Shown here piece after piece: positions 15,202 to 24,064 of a stretch of DNA of 64,000 bases. The position numbers and the translations under genes are program-made. Below the pieces are notes generated by a model. It saw nothing but the letters and a program-made list of their open reading frames with translations, was not told where the DNA came from and searched no databases. The DNA is from Arthrobacter sp. Y-9 (GTDB lineage Bacteria; Actinomycetota; Actinomycetes; Actinomycetales; Micrococcaceae). Position 1 is the first letter of the stretch. Every line of letters begins with the position of its first letter. The stretch lies in NCBI RefSeq assembly GCF_029690065.1, contig NZ_CP121463.1, positions 3,224,001 to 3,288,000 of the forward strand, in the 5' to 3' direction.

Positions 15202-16503
15202 ATGAGATCCCGATCTACTACCCCTCTTGTGATGAGTGCCCTGCTGGCCATCAGCCTCTCCGCCTGCGCCCCGGGTGGAAACGTTCCAGCCGCAGGAGAC
15301 ACCGAGAAGCCCTCGACCACGCTCGGTGCAGAGCAGGTCACCCTGACCGTCACTTCGACCCCTGAGTCGGGAGCGCCGCTAGCGAAGATCATCCCTGACT
15401 TTGAGAAGAAGTACCCGAACGTGAAAGTCGAAGTCACGAAGACGACCTTCGACGACTACAACAAGGGGCTGGCGCTGAGCCTGGCCTCGACCAGCTCGCC
15501 CGACGTCGCACTGCTGAACATGATGGGCAACAGCGCCAAAAACAGCCTGGTGCGCAATCTCGACGAATACGCCAAGCTCTATCACTGGGACACAGAGGTC
15601 GCTTCGACCCTTCTGGGACAGTGGAAGGTCGGCGCGGACAAGGTCAGCCTCGGCGGCGATCAGCTCTATGCCCTGCCTACCTCCGGCAGCGTGGTCGGGC
15701 TGTACTACAACAAGGATCTGCTGGCCAAGGCTGGCATCACGAATCCTCCCAAGACGCTGGATGAGTTCACTGCGGATCTGAAGAAGGCCAAGGACGCCGG
15801 CCTGGCGCCGCTGCAGTTGGGTAATGCACAGGGACACGCCTCCTTCCTGGTCCAGGCTGTCGGGCAGAGCATCGACGGCGCGGAGCCGGCGAATGCGTGG
15901 GCCTTGGGGAAGTCCGGGTCGACCTTCGACACCAAGGGCAACCGGGAGGGGGCCCAGAAGCTGCAGGATTTCGCCGCGCAGGGCCTGATCCCCGCGGATG
16001 CCAACGCCACGGACCTGCAGGGCGCGGTCACCAAGTTCGGTCAGGGCAAGGGTGCCTTCCTCGTCGACGGGAACTGGGACGCGGCCACGATCGAGAAGGC
16101 GCTGGGCGCTAAGGTCGGGTTCACGGTGTTCCCGGGTGCCTCTCCCACCGCCATCGGTGGCTCGACCGCCTACGCGATCTCCGCCAAGAGCAAGCACCCG
16201 AACGCCGCCGCGGCGTTCCTCGACTTCCTCCGTTCGGATGCCGCCGCGCAGGCCTCTTTCGATGCCGGCTTCCTGCCGTTCAACACCAAGGCCATCACGG
16301 CCAAGCCCGGACTGCAGAGGGACCTGGTCCAGGCCTACGGAACTGTCACCGAGGCCAACGGTGTGGTCAGCTTCAACAACAACGCCACCGCGTCGATGAA
16401 CGACACCCTGACTCAGCAGACTCAGGAACTCGTCTCGAACAAGACCACGGTCGATAAGGTTCTCGCCGCGATCCAGACCGACTGGGCGGGCAGCCACAAG
16501 TGA
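15202..16503 (+). CDS. Sugar ABC transporter substrate-binding lipoprotein
   Basis: 433 residues. A short basic start, a hydrophobic stretch and a lipobox LSAC (Cys about residue 23) mark it as a lipoprotein. The body is a family-1 extracellular solute-binding protein: QVTLTVTSTPESGAPLAKII, SSPDVALLN, ALPTSGSVVGLYYNKDLLAKAG and GAFLVDGNWDAATIE. It delivers an oligosaccharide to the two permeases encoded next. ATG at 15202 with AAGGAG at good spacing. The following gene starts inside its stop codon (GTGA). Confidence 0.93.
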   Translation: MRSRSTTPLVMSALLAISLSACAPGGNVPAAGDTEKPSTTLGAEQVTLTVTSTPESGAPLAKIIPDFEKKYPNVKVEVTKTTFDDYNKGLALSLASTSSPDVALLNMMGNSAKNSLVRNLDEYAKLYHWDTEVASTLLGQWKVGADKVSLGGDQLYALPTSGSVVGLYYNKDLLAKAGITNPPKTLDEFTADLKKAKDAGLAPLQLGNAQGHASFLVQAVGQSIDGAEPANAWALGKSGSTFDTKGNREGAQKLQDFAAQGLIPADANATDLQGAVTKFGQGKGAFLVDGNWDAATIEKALGAKVGFTVFPGASPTAIGGSTAYAISAKSKHPNAAAAFLDFLRSDAAAQASFDAGFLPFNTKAITAKPGLQRDLVQAYGTVTEANGVVSFNNNATASMNDTLTQQTQELVSNKTTVDKVLAAIQTDWAGSHK

Positions 16504-17402
16504 GCCGATCCGTCCACCGTCGTCGAGGAACACCCTTCTGGAGAGGGAACGTCGCCTGGCTGTACCTGGCCCCGGCGCTCCTGTTCTACCTCGTCTTCGT
16601 CATCGTCCCGTGGCTGAACTCGGTGTGGTACTCCCTGTACGACTGGGACGGCATCGGCGCCGCGACGTGGGTGGGGCTGCAGAACTACGTGACGGTGTTC
16701 ACCGACCCGGAGCAAGCAGCCAGCCTCACCCACGCCTTCGGCCTCATCGTCTTCTTCTCCGTTCTGCCGATCTGCTGCGGGCTGGTGATCGCCGCACTGG
16801 TCGCCGGCGACGCCAAGGGCCGCTGGGGCTGGGCGCGCGGACTGATCTTCCTGCCACAGGTCCTGCCGCTGGTCGCTGTGGGCGTGGCCTGGAAATCCAT
16901 CTACAGCGACGCCGGGCTGGTCAACTCCCTGCTGCGCGCCGTCGGGCTGGACTCGGCCGCCCGGCCGTGGCTCGGTGACTTCGACTGGGCCTTTCCGGCC
17001 GTCGGATTCGTCGGGGCATGGGTCGGCACCGGGTTGTGCGTGGTGCTGTTCTCCTCGGCGATTCAGCGCATCGATCAGAGCCTGTACGAGGCGGCACGCC
17101 TGGACGGCGCCGGACCGGTCCGGGAGTTCTTCTCCATCACTATCCCACAGCTCCGTGGTGAAATCGGTGTCGCCGCCACGGTCACCGTGATCGCCGCGCT
17201 AGCCAGCTTCGACATCATCTACGTGATGACCCTCGGCGGCCCCGGGACCTCGACGATGGTCCCGGGCGTGGAGATCTACCGCCTCGCCTTCAGCTACAAC
17301 AAGGTCGGCCTGGCCTCGGCCCTGTCCGTCGCTCTGAGTCTGATCGTCTACGGCGTCGTGATCATCATCAATCTGTTTGCTCGACCTAAGGACACTCGAT
17401 GA
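16500..17402 (+). CDS. Carbohydrate ABC transporter permease, MalF type
   Basis: 300 residues with six membrane helices and the EAA loop EAARLDGAGPVREFFSITIP that contacts the ATPase. GTG start at 16500 overlaps the preceding stop codon by 4 bp; the gene ends overlapping the next ATG by 4 bp. No ATP-binding gene exists in this locus, so a shared MsmK/MsiK-like ATPase must serve it, as is usual for actinobacterial sugar importers. Confidence 0.93.
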   Translation: MSRSVHRRRGTPFWRGNVAWLYLAPALLFYLVFVIVPWLNSVWYSLYDWDGIGAATWVGLQNYVTVFTDPEQAASLTHAFGLIVFFSVLPICCGLVIAALVAGDAKGRWGWARGLIFLPQVLPLVAVGVAWKSIYSDAGLVNSLLRAVGLDSAARPWLGDFDWAFPAVGFVGAWVGTGLCVVLFSSAIQRIDQSLYEAARLDGAGPVREFFSITIPQLRGEIGVAATVTVIAALASFDIIYVMTLGGPGTSTMVPGVEIYRLAFSYNKVGLASALSVALSLIVYGVVIIINLFARPKDTR

Positions 17403-18214
17403 CTCGCGCGACGCGTTTCACCACGGCGATCGTTCTCCTGGCCGCAGTCGCCCTGACCATCGTCCCCCTGATCTCCATCTTCTTCGCCTCAGTGCAAGAA
17501 CCGGGCACCCCCGTCATCGGCCTGGCGTGGCCTGAAACACCTCACTGGGAGAATTTCGCCACCGCCTGGAGCGTGGGAGGATTCGCCAAACTCTTCCTCT
17601 CCAGCAGCGTCGTCGTGATCGGGGTGGTCCCTCTGGGCCTCATCCTGGCCACGCTGGGCGGATACGCCCTCTCCCGGTACCGCTTCCGCGGCAGCAGCGT
17701 CGTCGTTGCAGTACTGCTGCTCGGTCTGACCCTGCCCCTGGAGTCGATCGTGCTGCCCTTGTACTACGGTCTACGCGCCGCCGGGCTGCTGGACAGCTAC
17801 TGGGCGCTGATCCTGCCCCTGATCGGGGTATTCATGCCCTTCGGGATCTTCTGGATGCGGTCACACTTCGACTCCCTCCCGACTGAACTGACCGAGGCTG
17901 CAGAAATGGACGGGGCCGGGGCCTTCACCGTCTTCGTCAGGATCCTGCTGCCCACGGCCAAGCCGGCCCTGGCCACCCTGGCGCTGCTCTACTTCATGTG
18001 GGCGTGGAACCAGTTCCTGCTGGCTCTGGTCCTCATCCAGGATCCCAGTCGCCGCACCGCACCGGCAGGCCTGGGCCAGTTCGTCACCCAGTACGGCAAA
18101 GACATCCCCCTGTTGAGCGCATCAACGATCATCGTCGTCATCCCTGTGGTGATCGTCTACGCCATCTTCCAGCGGCAACTAGTTCGCGGGTTCCTGCAAG
18201 GGGCCGTCCGGTAA
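17399..18214 (+). CDS. Carbohydrate ABC transporter permease, MalG type
   Basis: 271 residues, six helices, EAA loop EAAEMDGAGAFTVFVRILLP. The N-terminal periplasmic loop and C-terminal QRQLVRGFLQGAVR tail are standard for the MalG group. It pairs with the upstream permease to form the channel. ATG at 17399 within an ATGA overlap. Confidence 0.93.
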   Translation: MTRATRFTTAIVLLAAVALTIVPLISIFFASVQEPGTPVIGLAWPETPHWENFATAWSVGGFAKLFLSSSVVVIGVVPLGLILATLGGYALSRYRFRGSSVVVAVLLLGLTLPLESIVLPLYYGLRAAGLLDSYWALILPLIGVFMPFGIFWMRSHFDSLPTELTEAAEMDGAGAFTVFVRILLPTAKPALATLALLYFMWAWNQFLLALVLIQDPSRRTAPAGLGQFVTQYGKDIPLLSASTIIVVIPVVIVYAIFQRQLVRGFLQGAVR

Positions 18215-18317
18215 CCCCCAGGACCGACCCCAAGCACCCGCCGACCGAGCCCACCGGGCACGCCGGCGGACATGCAAGAAGCAGTTCCAGCAATAGATCA
18301 CTGAGGAGTAAGCATCA

Positions 18318-19592
18318 ATGAAGAAGCACCTCGCCGTCCTGCTCACGGGCGTGCTCTCCGCCGGCACCCTGATGGGAGTCAGCCAAGCGGCCCACGCCAG
18401 CGACACACCACCCAGCCCCCTGACCAAACCCGGGTACACCCTGTCCTTTGACGAGGAGTTCAACGGAACCACCCTGGACAGCACGAAGTGGATGGACTAC
18501 TACCTCCCACACTGGACCTCCAACCGGGAGAATGCCAAGGCCCGCTACACGATCTCCAACGGCGTGCTGAACGAGCGGATCGACCCGGACACCCCGGCCT
18601 GGAACCCCACTTACGACAGCACGGTGAAGGTCTCCAGCATCCAGACTTACGACGCCGATTGGTGGCACCGGTTCAACAACACCATGCCCAATGACCACCA
18701 CGAATCGTTCAACGGTTACACCATGAAGTACGGCTACATCGAGATGCGAGCCAAGCTGTTCAACGGCGGTGGCGGCGGCCACCAGGCACTATGGCTGGTC
18801 GGAACGGGCGATAAGAGTTCCGCAAACGGCAACTCCGAGATCGACATGCTCGAGACCTTCTTCAGCGCGCCCGGCACCTGGCGCCAGTGGGGCTACGGCT
18901 GGTCCGACCCGAACTTCGTCTCCCAGTGGACCGGATGCGTGTGCCAGCTGCCCGCAGGCTCCGGTGACACCCAGAATGAATTCCACACGTACGGGCTTGA
19001 CTGGTCCCCGACGAAACTCGACTTCTACTTCGACGGGCAACTCTTCAAGACCATCAACGACGCGCCGAACGAAGCCATGGGCCTCATCCTGGGCATCTAT
19101 ACCGACGCCGGCTCCGGCGTGCACAACGACGTATGGCCCAAGAACTGGCAAGTCGACTACCTGCGCACCTACTCCAAGGACGGCGGCTACCCGGGCGTCT
19201 ATGAACGCATCAAGGACCGGCAGAACGGCAAGTACCTCAACATCGAAAACCGTACCGGCAACCTTGAATCCTCGGCCGTCCCGGCAACCTACTGGTCCAG
19301 CCAGTGGACCGAAGTGCCCACGACTGACGGGTACACGCGCCTGAAGAACCGGTGGACCGGCGAGTTCATGAACACCGCGCAGAACACCGGCACCGTGCAG
19401 GTCGGAACAGTGAGTCAGACACAACCATCCGCGGACTGGAGCCTGAACAACCTCAACGGCTACAAACGCATCGTGAACCGCCAGACCGGCGCCGCCATGA
19501 ACGTTGAAGCTAACAACGGCCTCGTGCAGTACAGCAACATCCAGGACACCGCCTGGTCGGCCCAATGGGCCTTTGATTACGTGCAGAACTGA
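18318..19592 (+). CDS. Secreted GH16 glycoside hydrolase with C-terminal beta-trefoil-like domain
   Basis: 424 residues. Signal peptide 1-28 (MKKHLAVLLTGVLSAG...AHAS). A GH16 catalytic domain (about 35-290) carries EIDMLE at 174-179, matching the E-x-D-x-x-E active site of the longer-motif GH16 branch (agarase, porphyranase, carrageenase and laminarinase-like) rather than the lichenase form. The C-terminal 130 residues contain three similar units (YERIKDRQNGKYLNIE, TRLKNRWTGEFMNT, KRIVNRQTGAAMNVE), consistent with a ricin-type carbohydrate-binding trefoil. It should cut an extracellular polysaccharide whose fragments the upstream ABC system imports; the polymer is not certain. GAGGAG precedes the ATG at 18318. 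Confidence 0.88.
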   Translation: MKKHLAVLLTGVLSAGTLMGVSQAAHASDTPPSPLTKPGYTLSFDEEFNGTTLDSTKWMDYYLPHWTSNRENAKARYTISNGVLNERIDPDTPAWNPTYDSTVKVSSIQTYDADWWHRFNNTMPNDHHESFNGYTMKYGYIEMRAKLFNGGGGGHQALWLVGTGDKSSANGNSEIDMLETFFSAPGTWRQWGYGWSDPNFVSQWTGCVCQLPAGSGDTQNEFHTYGLDWSPTKLDFYFDGQLFKTINDAPNEAMGLILGIYTDAGSGVHNDVWPKNWQVDYLRTYSKDGGYPGVYERIKDRQNGKYLNIENRTGNLESSAVPATYWSSQWTEVPTTDGYTRLKNRWTGEFMNTAQNTGTVQVGTVSQTQPSADWSLNNLNGYKRIVNRQTGAAMNVEANNGLVQYSNIQDTAWSAQWAFDYVQN

Positions 19593-19652
19593 CCCGGCAC
19601 GCCCTCGACGGGGTGGCCGTGGTGACACGGCCACCCCTCCCAGGAGAATCCC

Positions 19653-20306
19653 ATGAGAACCCGTACCAGTGCCACGGTGATCCTGATCGCCGCGGCCAGC
19701 GCCCTGTGCATCACGGCATGCAGCCCCACCGCGCCCACCGGATCAAGCTCCTCCCTGGTCCAGTCACCGAGTCCTGCGGCTCTGTCCCCGACCATCCAGC
19801 CGGGCCAGAGCATCTGGCACCTGGCCAAGTCCGACGGAACAGCAGGAGTATCCGTCCCCGACGACGACCCGGACGTTCAGGCCGCCCAGAAAGTGGTCGC
19901 TCTCCATACTCGAACCGTCGATCAGCGCTCAGCGACGAACGTGGCGGTCAGCGTGGCCCAGGAAGAGACCTTCTACACCAGGACCTTCACCACGACCCTC
20001 GGCCGCAACGACTACGCCGGCACAACGAAGAACCTCTTCACCACCTCACAGCTGGAAACACGCTCGCTCGCAATCGCCTGGTACGTCTCCACCCTGTCGC
20101 CCGACCGGAAAACCGCACACGCCGAAATCGACGCGACCTTCGACTTCGTACACGCCGAACCGGGGTTCCTGAGCACCAACCAGTTCGCCCTGAACAAGCC
20201 CTACACCCAGCACCGCACCCTCACCCTCGTGAAAGAGGGAAACCGTTGGCTCATCAACGACATCACCAAGCAACCGCTCACTCGGAAAGAAGGAAACGGG
20301 CAATGA
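19653..20306 (+). CDS. Hypothetical lipoprotein
   Basis: 217 residues. Signal peptide with lipobox ITAC (Cys about residue 23), a Ser/Pro-rich linker to about residue 55, then a mixed alpha/beta domain ending RTLTLVKEGNRWLINDITKQ. That ending resembles NTF2-like or anti-sigma-type accessory domains by general pattern only; I do not recognise a family. It sits between the GH16 enzyme and a dehydrogenase and shares a 4-bp overlap with the latter, so it belongs to the glycan operon and may hold substrate at the cell surface. AGGAGA precedes the ATG. Confidence 0.75.
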   Translation: MRTRTSATVILIAAASALCITACSPTAPTGSSSSLVQSPSPAALSPTIQPGQSIWHLAKSDGTAGVSVPDDDPDVQAAQKVVALHTRTVDQRSATNVAVSVAQEETFYTRTFTTTLGRNDYAGTTKNLFTTSQLETRSLAIAWYVSTLSPDRKTAHAEIDATFDFVHAEPGFLSTNQFALNKPYTQHRTLTLVKEGNRWLINDITKQPLTRKEGNGQ

Positions 20307-21604
20307 ACACCCCCCGCATCGCGATCGTCGGGGCAGGCTCCCGCGGGCTCAGCTACGCAAGACTCGCCGCCGATCAAGGAGCCCGGATCACCGCCGTCAT
20401 CGACCCGGACCCGGCTCGAGTGCGCGCCCTGAAATCCGTCCTCCCACAGCAGAACATCCAAGAACTCGCGTCCTGGCAGGATCTCGCCGCCACCGGCGCC
20501 GCCCTGGCGGACGCCGCAGTCATCGCCACTCCGGACCAGGAGCACGCCGAGCCGGCCATCGGCCTGGCCGGCGCCGGACTGCACCTACTCGTCGAAAAGC
20601 CCATGGCCACCACCGAAGAACAAGCCCGGGCCATGGTCGACGCCGCACGGCAGAACGAGGTCATGCTCGCCGTCTGCCACGTACTGCGGTACAGCGACTA
20701 CTCACAGCGCCTTTTCGGACTCGTCGACGCCGGCCGCATCGGTGACATCGTCTCCGTCGAACATCTCGAACCCATCGGGTGGTGGCACTTCGCGCACTCC
20801 TACGTCCGCGGCAATTGGGCGAAGGAAGCCATCTCGTCCCCCATGCTCATGGCCAAATCAAGCCACGACGTCGACTGGCTGCTCAGGCTCGTCGGCCGCC
20901 CCGTGGAGGACGTGTCCTCCTACGGCGGGCTCTACCACTTCCGTCCCGAGAACAAACCCGCCCAGGCCGCCGAACGGTGCCTCGACTGCCCGCTGCAGAA
21001 CGACTGCGCCTACTCAGCGACCCGCATCTACCGCGGTTTCCTCGGAGACCCCAGCTACGAACGCTGGCCCCTGGCAGTCCTCGACCCCGTCGTGACCGCA
21101 CAGAACATCGAACGCGCACTGCGGGAAGGGCCGTACGGCAAATGCGTGTTCCTGGGGCAGAACGACGTGGCAGACCACCAGGTCGTGAACTTCCAGTTCG
21201 CCGGAGGAGCCACCGCATCCTTCACGGTCACGGCCTTCACTGACCTGGACTTCCGCAAGACCCGCGTTTTCGGCACCACGGGCAGCATCGAAGGCGACGG
21301 GCGATCGATCACCATCCACGACTTCGTGACCAACCACAAAGAGCGCATCGAAATCGAGGCCGAAGGCACCGGAAGCGCGGCCGATGGACATGGTGGCGCC
21401 GACGGCTCCCTCGTGCAGGCATTCCTCGATGCACTGCGAACCAGTGACTCCACCCGACTCTCCTCCCCGGAAGAAAGCCTGGCGTCGCACCGTGTCGTGT
21501 GGGCCGCAGAAGAATCCCGGCGGTCGGGCGCGAACATCCGCTGCGATACGGTACCGGTGTCCACGTCGAATTCACGCGCCGAGGAGCCGTCGAGGCTGAG
21601 GTGA
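20303..21604 (+). CDS. Gfo/Idh/MocA-family oxidoreductase
   Basis: 433 residues. An N-terminal Rossmann fold (RIAIVGAGSRG) and the EKP motif (VEKPMATT, near residue 98) define the family. The central part has GWWHFAHSYVRGNW and the candidate catalytic/structural segment SSHDVDWLL. A cysteine cluster CLDCPLQNDC (about residues 226-235) is unusual for simple sugar dehydrogenases and resembles a small metal site. It probably oxidises or epimerises a sugar or glycoside released from the imported oligosaccharide. It ends the operon and is translationally coupled to the lipoprotein gene. Confidence 0.88.
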   Translation: MNTPRIAIVGAGSRGLSYARLAADQGARITAVIDPDPARVRALKSVLPQQNIQELASWQDLAATGAALADAAVIATPDQEHAEPAIGLAGAGLHLLVEKPMATTEEQARAMVDAARQNEVMLAVCHVLRYSDYSQRLFGLVDAGRIGDIVSVEHLEPIGWWHFAHSYVRGNWAKEAISSPMLMAKSSHDVDWLLRLVGRPVEDVSSYGGLYHFRPENKPAQAAERCLDCPLQNDCAYSATRIYRGFLGDPSYERWPLAVLDPVVTAQNIERALREGPYGKCVFLGQNDVADHQVVNFQFAGGATASFTVTAFTDLDFRKTRVFGTTGSIEGDGRSITIHDFVTNHKERIEIEAEGTGSAADGHGGADGSLVQAFLDALRTSDSTRLSSPEESLASHRVVWAAEESRRSGANIRCDTVPVSTSNSRAEEPSRLR

Positions 21605-21644
21605 CCCTTCGGGTCCCTCGTTGCCCCCGCACCCGCCTCCCACC

Positions 21645-22574
21645 TCAGCGGACCGTCAGGGCGCCCTCCTGGATGCTGACGGTGAAGGACCGCACCTCGC
21701 CCAGGTCCTCGCCGTCGATCTCCAGAATCCTCGGCTCCGAGAGCGTCACGCTGAGACGCCGCGCCTGCCGGTGGGACACCGACTCCGAATCGACCGCGGA
21801 TTCCTCCTTGCCGATGAACTTCCGGATGCCGTTGTCCCAGAGGTAGGAGCGTGCGGTGTCGAGCCAGGTGCCGATGCCGTCCGCGCTGAGGACGGTCAGA
21901 TCCAGGAGCCCGTCGTCCGGCTCCGCATCCGGGAAGACCACCATGCCGCCCTGGATGGTGCCGCAGTTCCCCACCAGGAGGGTGTGGGCCGACGTCTCCC
22001 ACGGGTCCTCGTCATCGAGGGTGAGCGTGAGGTCGAGGACGTCGCTCGTGCCGATGGCACGACCGATCGCCTCGACGTAGGCGAGCCAGCCGGCACGGGA
22101 CTTGAGGTCGTCGTCGGTCTCGGTGATCATGTGGGCGTCGATCCCGATGCCGGCCATGACGGCCGACGCGTGTTTCTCCGCGACGCCGTCGATCTCGGCC
22201 TCCACCCAGGCCAGGTCGATCTTCCGGGGTTCCTCCCCCGCGATCGCACGCCCGAGCGCGTCCTTCAGACTGCCGAGCGGGACGCCGAGGTTACGGGCCA
22301 GAAGGTTGCCGGTGCCCAGAGGCACGATGCCGAGCGGCACCCCGGCGTCGCTCCCGGCGAGCGTCTCGGCGACGGCACGCACGGTGCCGTCCCCACCTGC
22401 GGCCACGACGACGTCGGCCCCGTCCTCCAGGGCTCGCCGCGCGGCGCCCTGACCGGGATCCTCCGGATCGGTCTCCCACCAGGAGACCTCGGCATCCGGG
22501 AACTCGGCGAGCGCTGCTTCCAGCTCCTCACGGGAGACTTTCGACGGGTTCCAGACCAATCCGATGCGCTGCAT
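21645..22574 (-). CDS. Diacylglycerol/sphingosine-kinase-family protein
   Basis: 309 residues. AAGGDGTVRAVAETL (the GGDGT nucleotide motif) and PLGTGNLLARNL are the signatures of the DAGK catalytic domain, and the C-terminal half has the matching beta-sandwich with IDGEDLGEVRSFTV. It likely phosphorylates a lipid such as diacylglycerol, feeding phosphatidate into membrane or glycolipid synthesis. The ATG at 22574 has GGAGGGGC immediately upstream. It converges with the glycan operon. Confidence 0.9.
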   Translation of the reverse strand: MQRIGLVWNPSKVSREELEAALAEFPDAEVSWWETDPEDPGQGAARRALEDGADVVVAAGGDGTVRAVAETLAGSDAGVPLGIVPLGTGNLLARNLGVPLGSLKDALGRAIAGEEPRKIDLAWVEAEIDGVAEKHASAVMAGIGIDAHMITETDDDLKSRAGWLAYVEAIGRAIGTSDVLDLTLTLDDEDPWETSAHTLLVGNCGTIQGGMVVFPDAEPDDGLLDLTVLSADGIGTWLDTARSYLWDNGIRKFIGKEESAVDSESVSHRQARRLSVTLSEPRILEIDGEDLGEVRSFTVSIQEGALTVR

Positions 22575-22731
22575 CGGCCCCTCCTTCTCGTCCGGGCGGG
22601 ACAGGCCCGGACTGGGAGCGACGCCCCTCAGCCCAGACCCCTCCGCACTGCTTCACTGCGAATGATGTTGTTATTCTCGGGCATTCCCGGCGAACAACCT
22701 ACGGATGCCCGCGGCATCCGCCGGACCGACA

Positions 22732-22762
22732 GCTGTGGCCCGGGCACCGCCCGGGCCACAGC
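22732..22762. terminator. 14-bp GC-rich hairpin
   Basis: GCTGTGGCCCGGGC (22732-22745) and its exact complement (22749-22762) around a 3-nt loop. It lies downstream of the minus-strand gene cluster that ends at 22845, and is probably its terminator. Confidence 0.75.
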
Positions 22763-22810
22763 CTCTTCAACCGCCGCGCCGTGGGATCACCACGGTCGCG
22801 GAACGCCGAT

Positions 22811-22826
22811 CCCCTGGATCCAGGGG
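22811..22826. repeat. 16-bp perfect palindrome without spacer
   Basis: CCCCTGGATCCAGGGG. A diverged copy of one half (CACCTGGATTCAGGG) follows immediately. It lies just past the stop of the small gene at 22845; possibly part of the terminator region. Confidence 0.6.
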
Positions 22827-22844
22827 TTCACCTGGATTCAGGGA

Positions 22845-23030
22845 TCACGCGCCCTGCCGGCTGACCTTGGCAAGCTTCCGGCGGACCTTCTTGGTGGTGT
22901 TCCCGGTCAGAAGGCGTTCGACCTGGTGACGGAGATCCTCGTAGTCCCCGTCCCGCTTCTTCGCCTTCTCCACACCGATGCGGTACGCCGCCGCGGCGAC
23001 CAGTGCCAGGATCAGAATGTTCTTTCCCAT
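22845..23030 (-). CDS. Small hypothetical membrane-anchored protein
   Basis: 61 residues: one N-terminal membrane helix (MGKNILILALVAAAAYRIGV), then a highly charged segment (EKAKKRDGDYEDLRHQVERL) and a basic tail (KKVRRKLAKVSR). It is last in the Asp23-type cluster on the minus strand. AGGAGG is far upstream (about 17 nt) and GAGG nearer the ATG. I do not know a family; the composition resembles small membrane scaffolding proteins. Confidence 0.6.
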   Translation of the reverse strand: MGKNILILALVAAAAYRIGVEKAKKRDGDYEDLRHQVERLLTGNTTKKVRRKLAKVSRQGA

Positions 23031-23127
23031 GACGACCTCATTTCCTCCAGATGCTTGAACTCTCCGTGAGCCGGATCAGCTCCGGCTCCGGGCGCCGAGC
23101 GGACCTCCGCCCGGCGCCCGCGCCGCG

Positions 23128-23388
23128 TCAGGAGCGGCGCTTGGTGACGAATCCCCAGATGACCAGCACGATCAGCGAACCGCCGATCGCCAGCAGCCAG
23201 GAACCCAGCGACCAGAAACTGTTGATGCCGGTGTTGAACACGGCGGATCCGATCCAGCCGCCGAGCGCGGCGCCGATGACGCCGAGGATCAGGGTCGCGA
23301 ACCAACCGCCGCCCTGCTCACCCGGCATGATCGCCTTGGCGATGGCGCCGGCGATGAGGCCGAGAACGATCCATCCGATGAAACCCAT
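23128..23388 (-). CDS. GlsB/YeaQ/YmgE-family stress membrane protein
   Basis: 86 residues, three hydrophobic segments, starting MGFIGWIVLGLIAGAIAKAI and containing PGEQGGGWFATLILGVIGA, the family signature (transglycosylase-associated-protein fold). These small inner-membrane proteins are induced by envelope or alkaline stress in several bacteria and commonly accompany Asp23 genes. GAGGAGC lies upstream of the ATG. Confidence 0.9.
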   Translation of the reverse strand: MGFIGWIVLGLIAGAIAKAIMPGEQGGGWFATLILGVIGAALGGWIGSAVFNTGINSFWSLGSWLLAIGGSLIVLVIWGFVTKRRS

Positions 23389-23452
23389 GTGTCTGCTCCT
23401 CTTTCAGGTGGTGGTGAAAAGTGTCAGGTGTTGATGAAAAGTCCGGCTGCGT

Positions 23453-24064
23453 TCAGCCGGGATGGGACGCCGAGGCGCCCACCAGATTCAGATGCCCCGG
23501 ATCCTGCTTGGCCGGTGCGGAGACGTCGAACCGCACGTGCCGTCGCGTGAAGCCCACGCCCAGCACGGTCTCCATGTCGGGGATGAGCCGCTGCTCCACC
23601 AGTTCCATCGCCTCCACGGCGTCCGCGTCCGAGCGCAGCGTGTACTTGGCGTAGAGAACGGGCTCCTTCGCGCTGCCGCTGATGCGGACTCCGGCCGCGC
23701 TCACGGTCGGGTGGGACGTGGCGGCGTTCTCCGCGGCCCGGGCGATCACCCCGGTGTCGATCTGGGTCATCGCTCCTCCTGAGCGGTCACTGTGGAAACG
23801 GAAGGTGTGGGTGGCGGGTTTCGAGGGCAGAGCCGTCAGGATCACCCAGAGGGCCAGCACCACCAGGACGGCGCCCGCGATCACGACCGCGGCTCCCGCC
23901 TGATCGCCCTGCCACGGGATCAGCCCGACGGGCTTCTCCGGCACCGTCACACCCCAGGAGGGAAGGACGGTCCGGCCGAGCAGCACGAGTGCCGCAGCAG
24001 CTCCGAGGACCAGGACCGCGAGGATCAGGAGCACCCGCTGCCGGGGTCCGTGGGTCTTCCACAT
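23453..24064 (-). CDS. Asp23-cluster membrane protein, AmaP-like
   Basis: 203 residues: two N-terminal membrane helices (about 10-30 and 57-80), then a soluble domain (about 98-190) with TQIDTGVIARAAENAATSHP and a beta-rich stretch with YAKYTLRSDADAVEAMELVE. The layout matches AmaP, the membrane anchor of Asp23 in firmicutes, and small actinobacterial counterparts. It starts one base inside the stop of the upstream gene (TGATG), so translation is coupled. It is expected to hold Asp23 proteins at the membrane. Confidence 0.72.
   Translation of the reverse strand: MWKTHGPRQRVLLILAVLVLGAAAALVLLGRTVLPSWGVTVPEKPVGLIPWQGDQAGAAVVIAGAVLVVLALWVILTALPSKPATHTFRFHSDRSGGAMTQIDTGVIARAAENAATSHPTVSAAGVRISGSAKEPVLYAKYTLRSDADAVEAMELVEQRLIPDMETVLGVGFTRRHVRFDVSAPAKQDPGHLNLVGASASHPG

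Noticed and set aside
22575-22844. Small gene between the DAGK-like gene and the Asp23 cluster
   Set aside because: Only hairpins and palindromes were seen; no open frame has a ribosome binding site.
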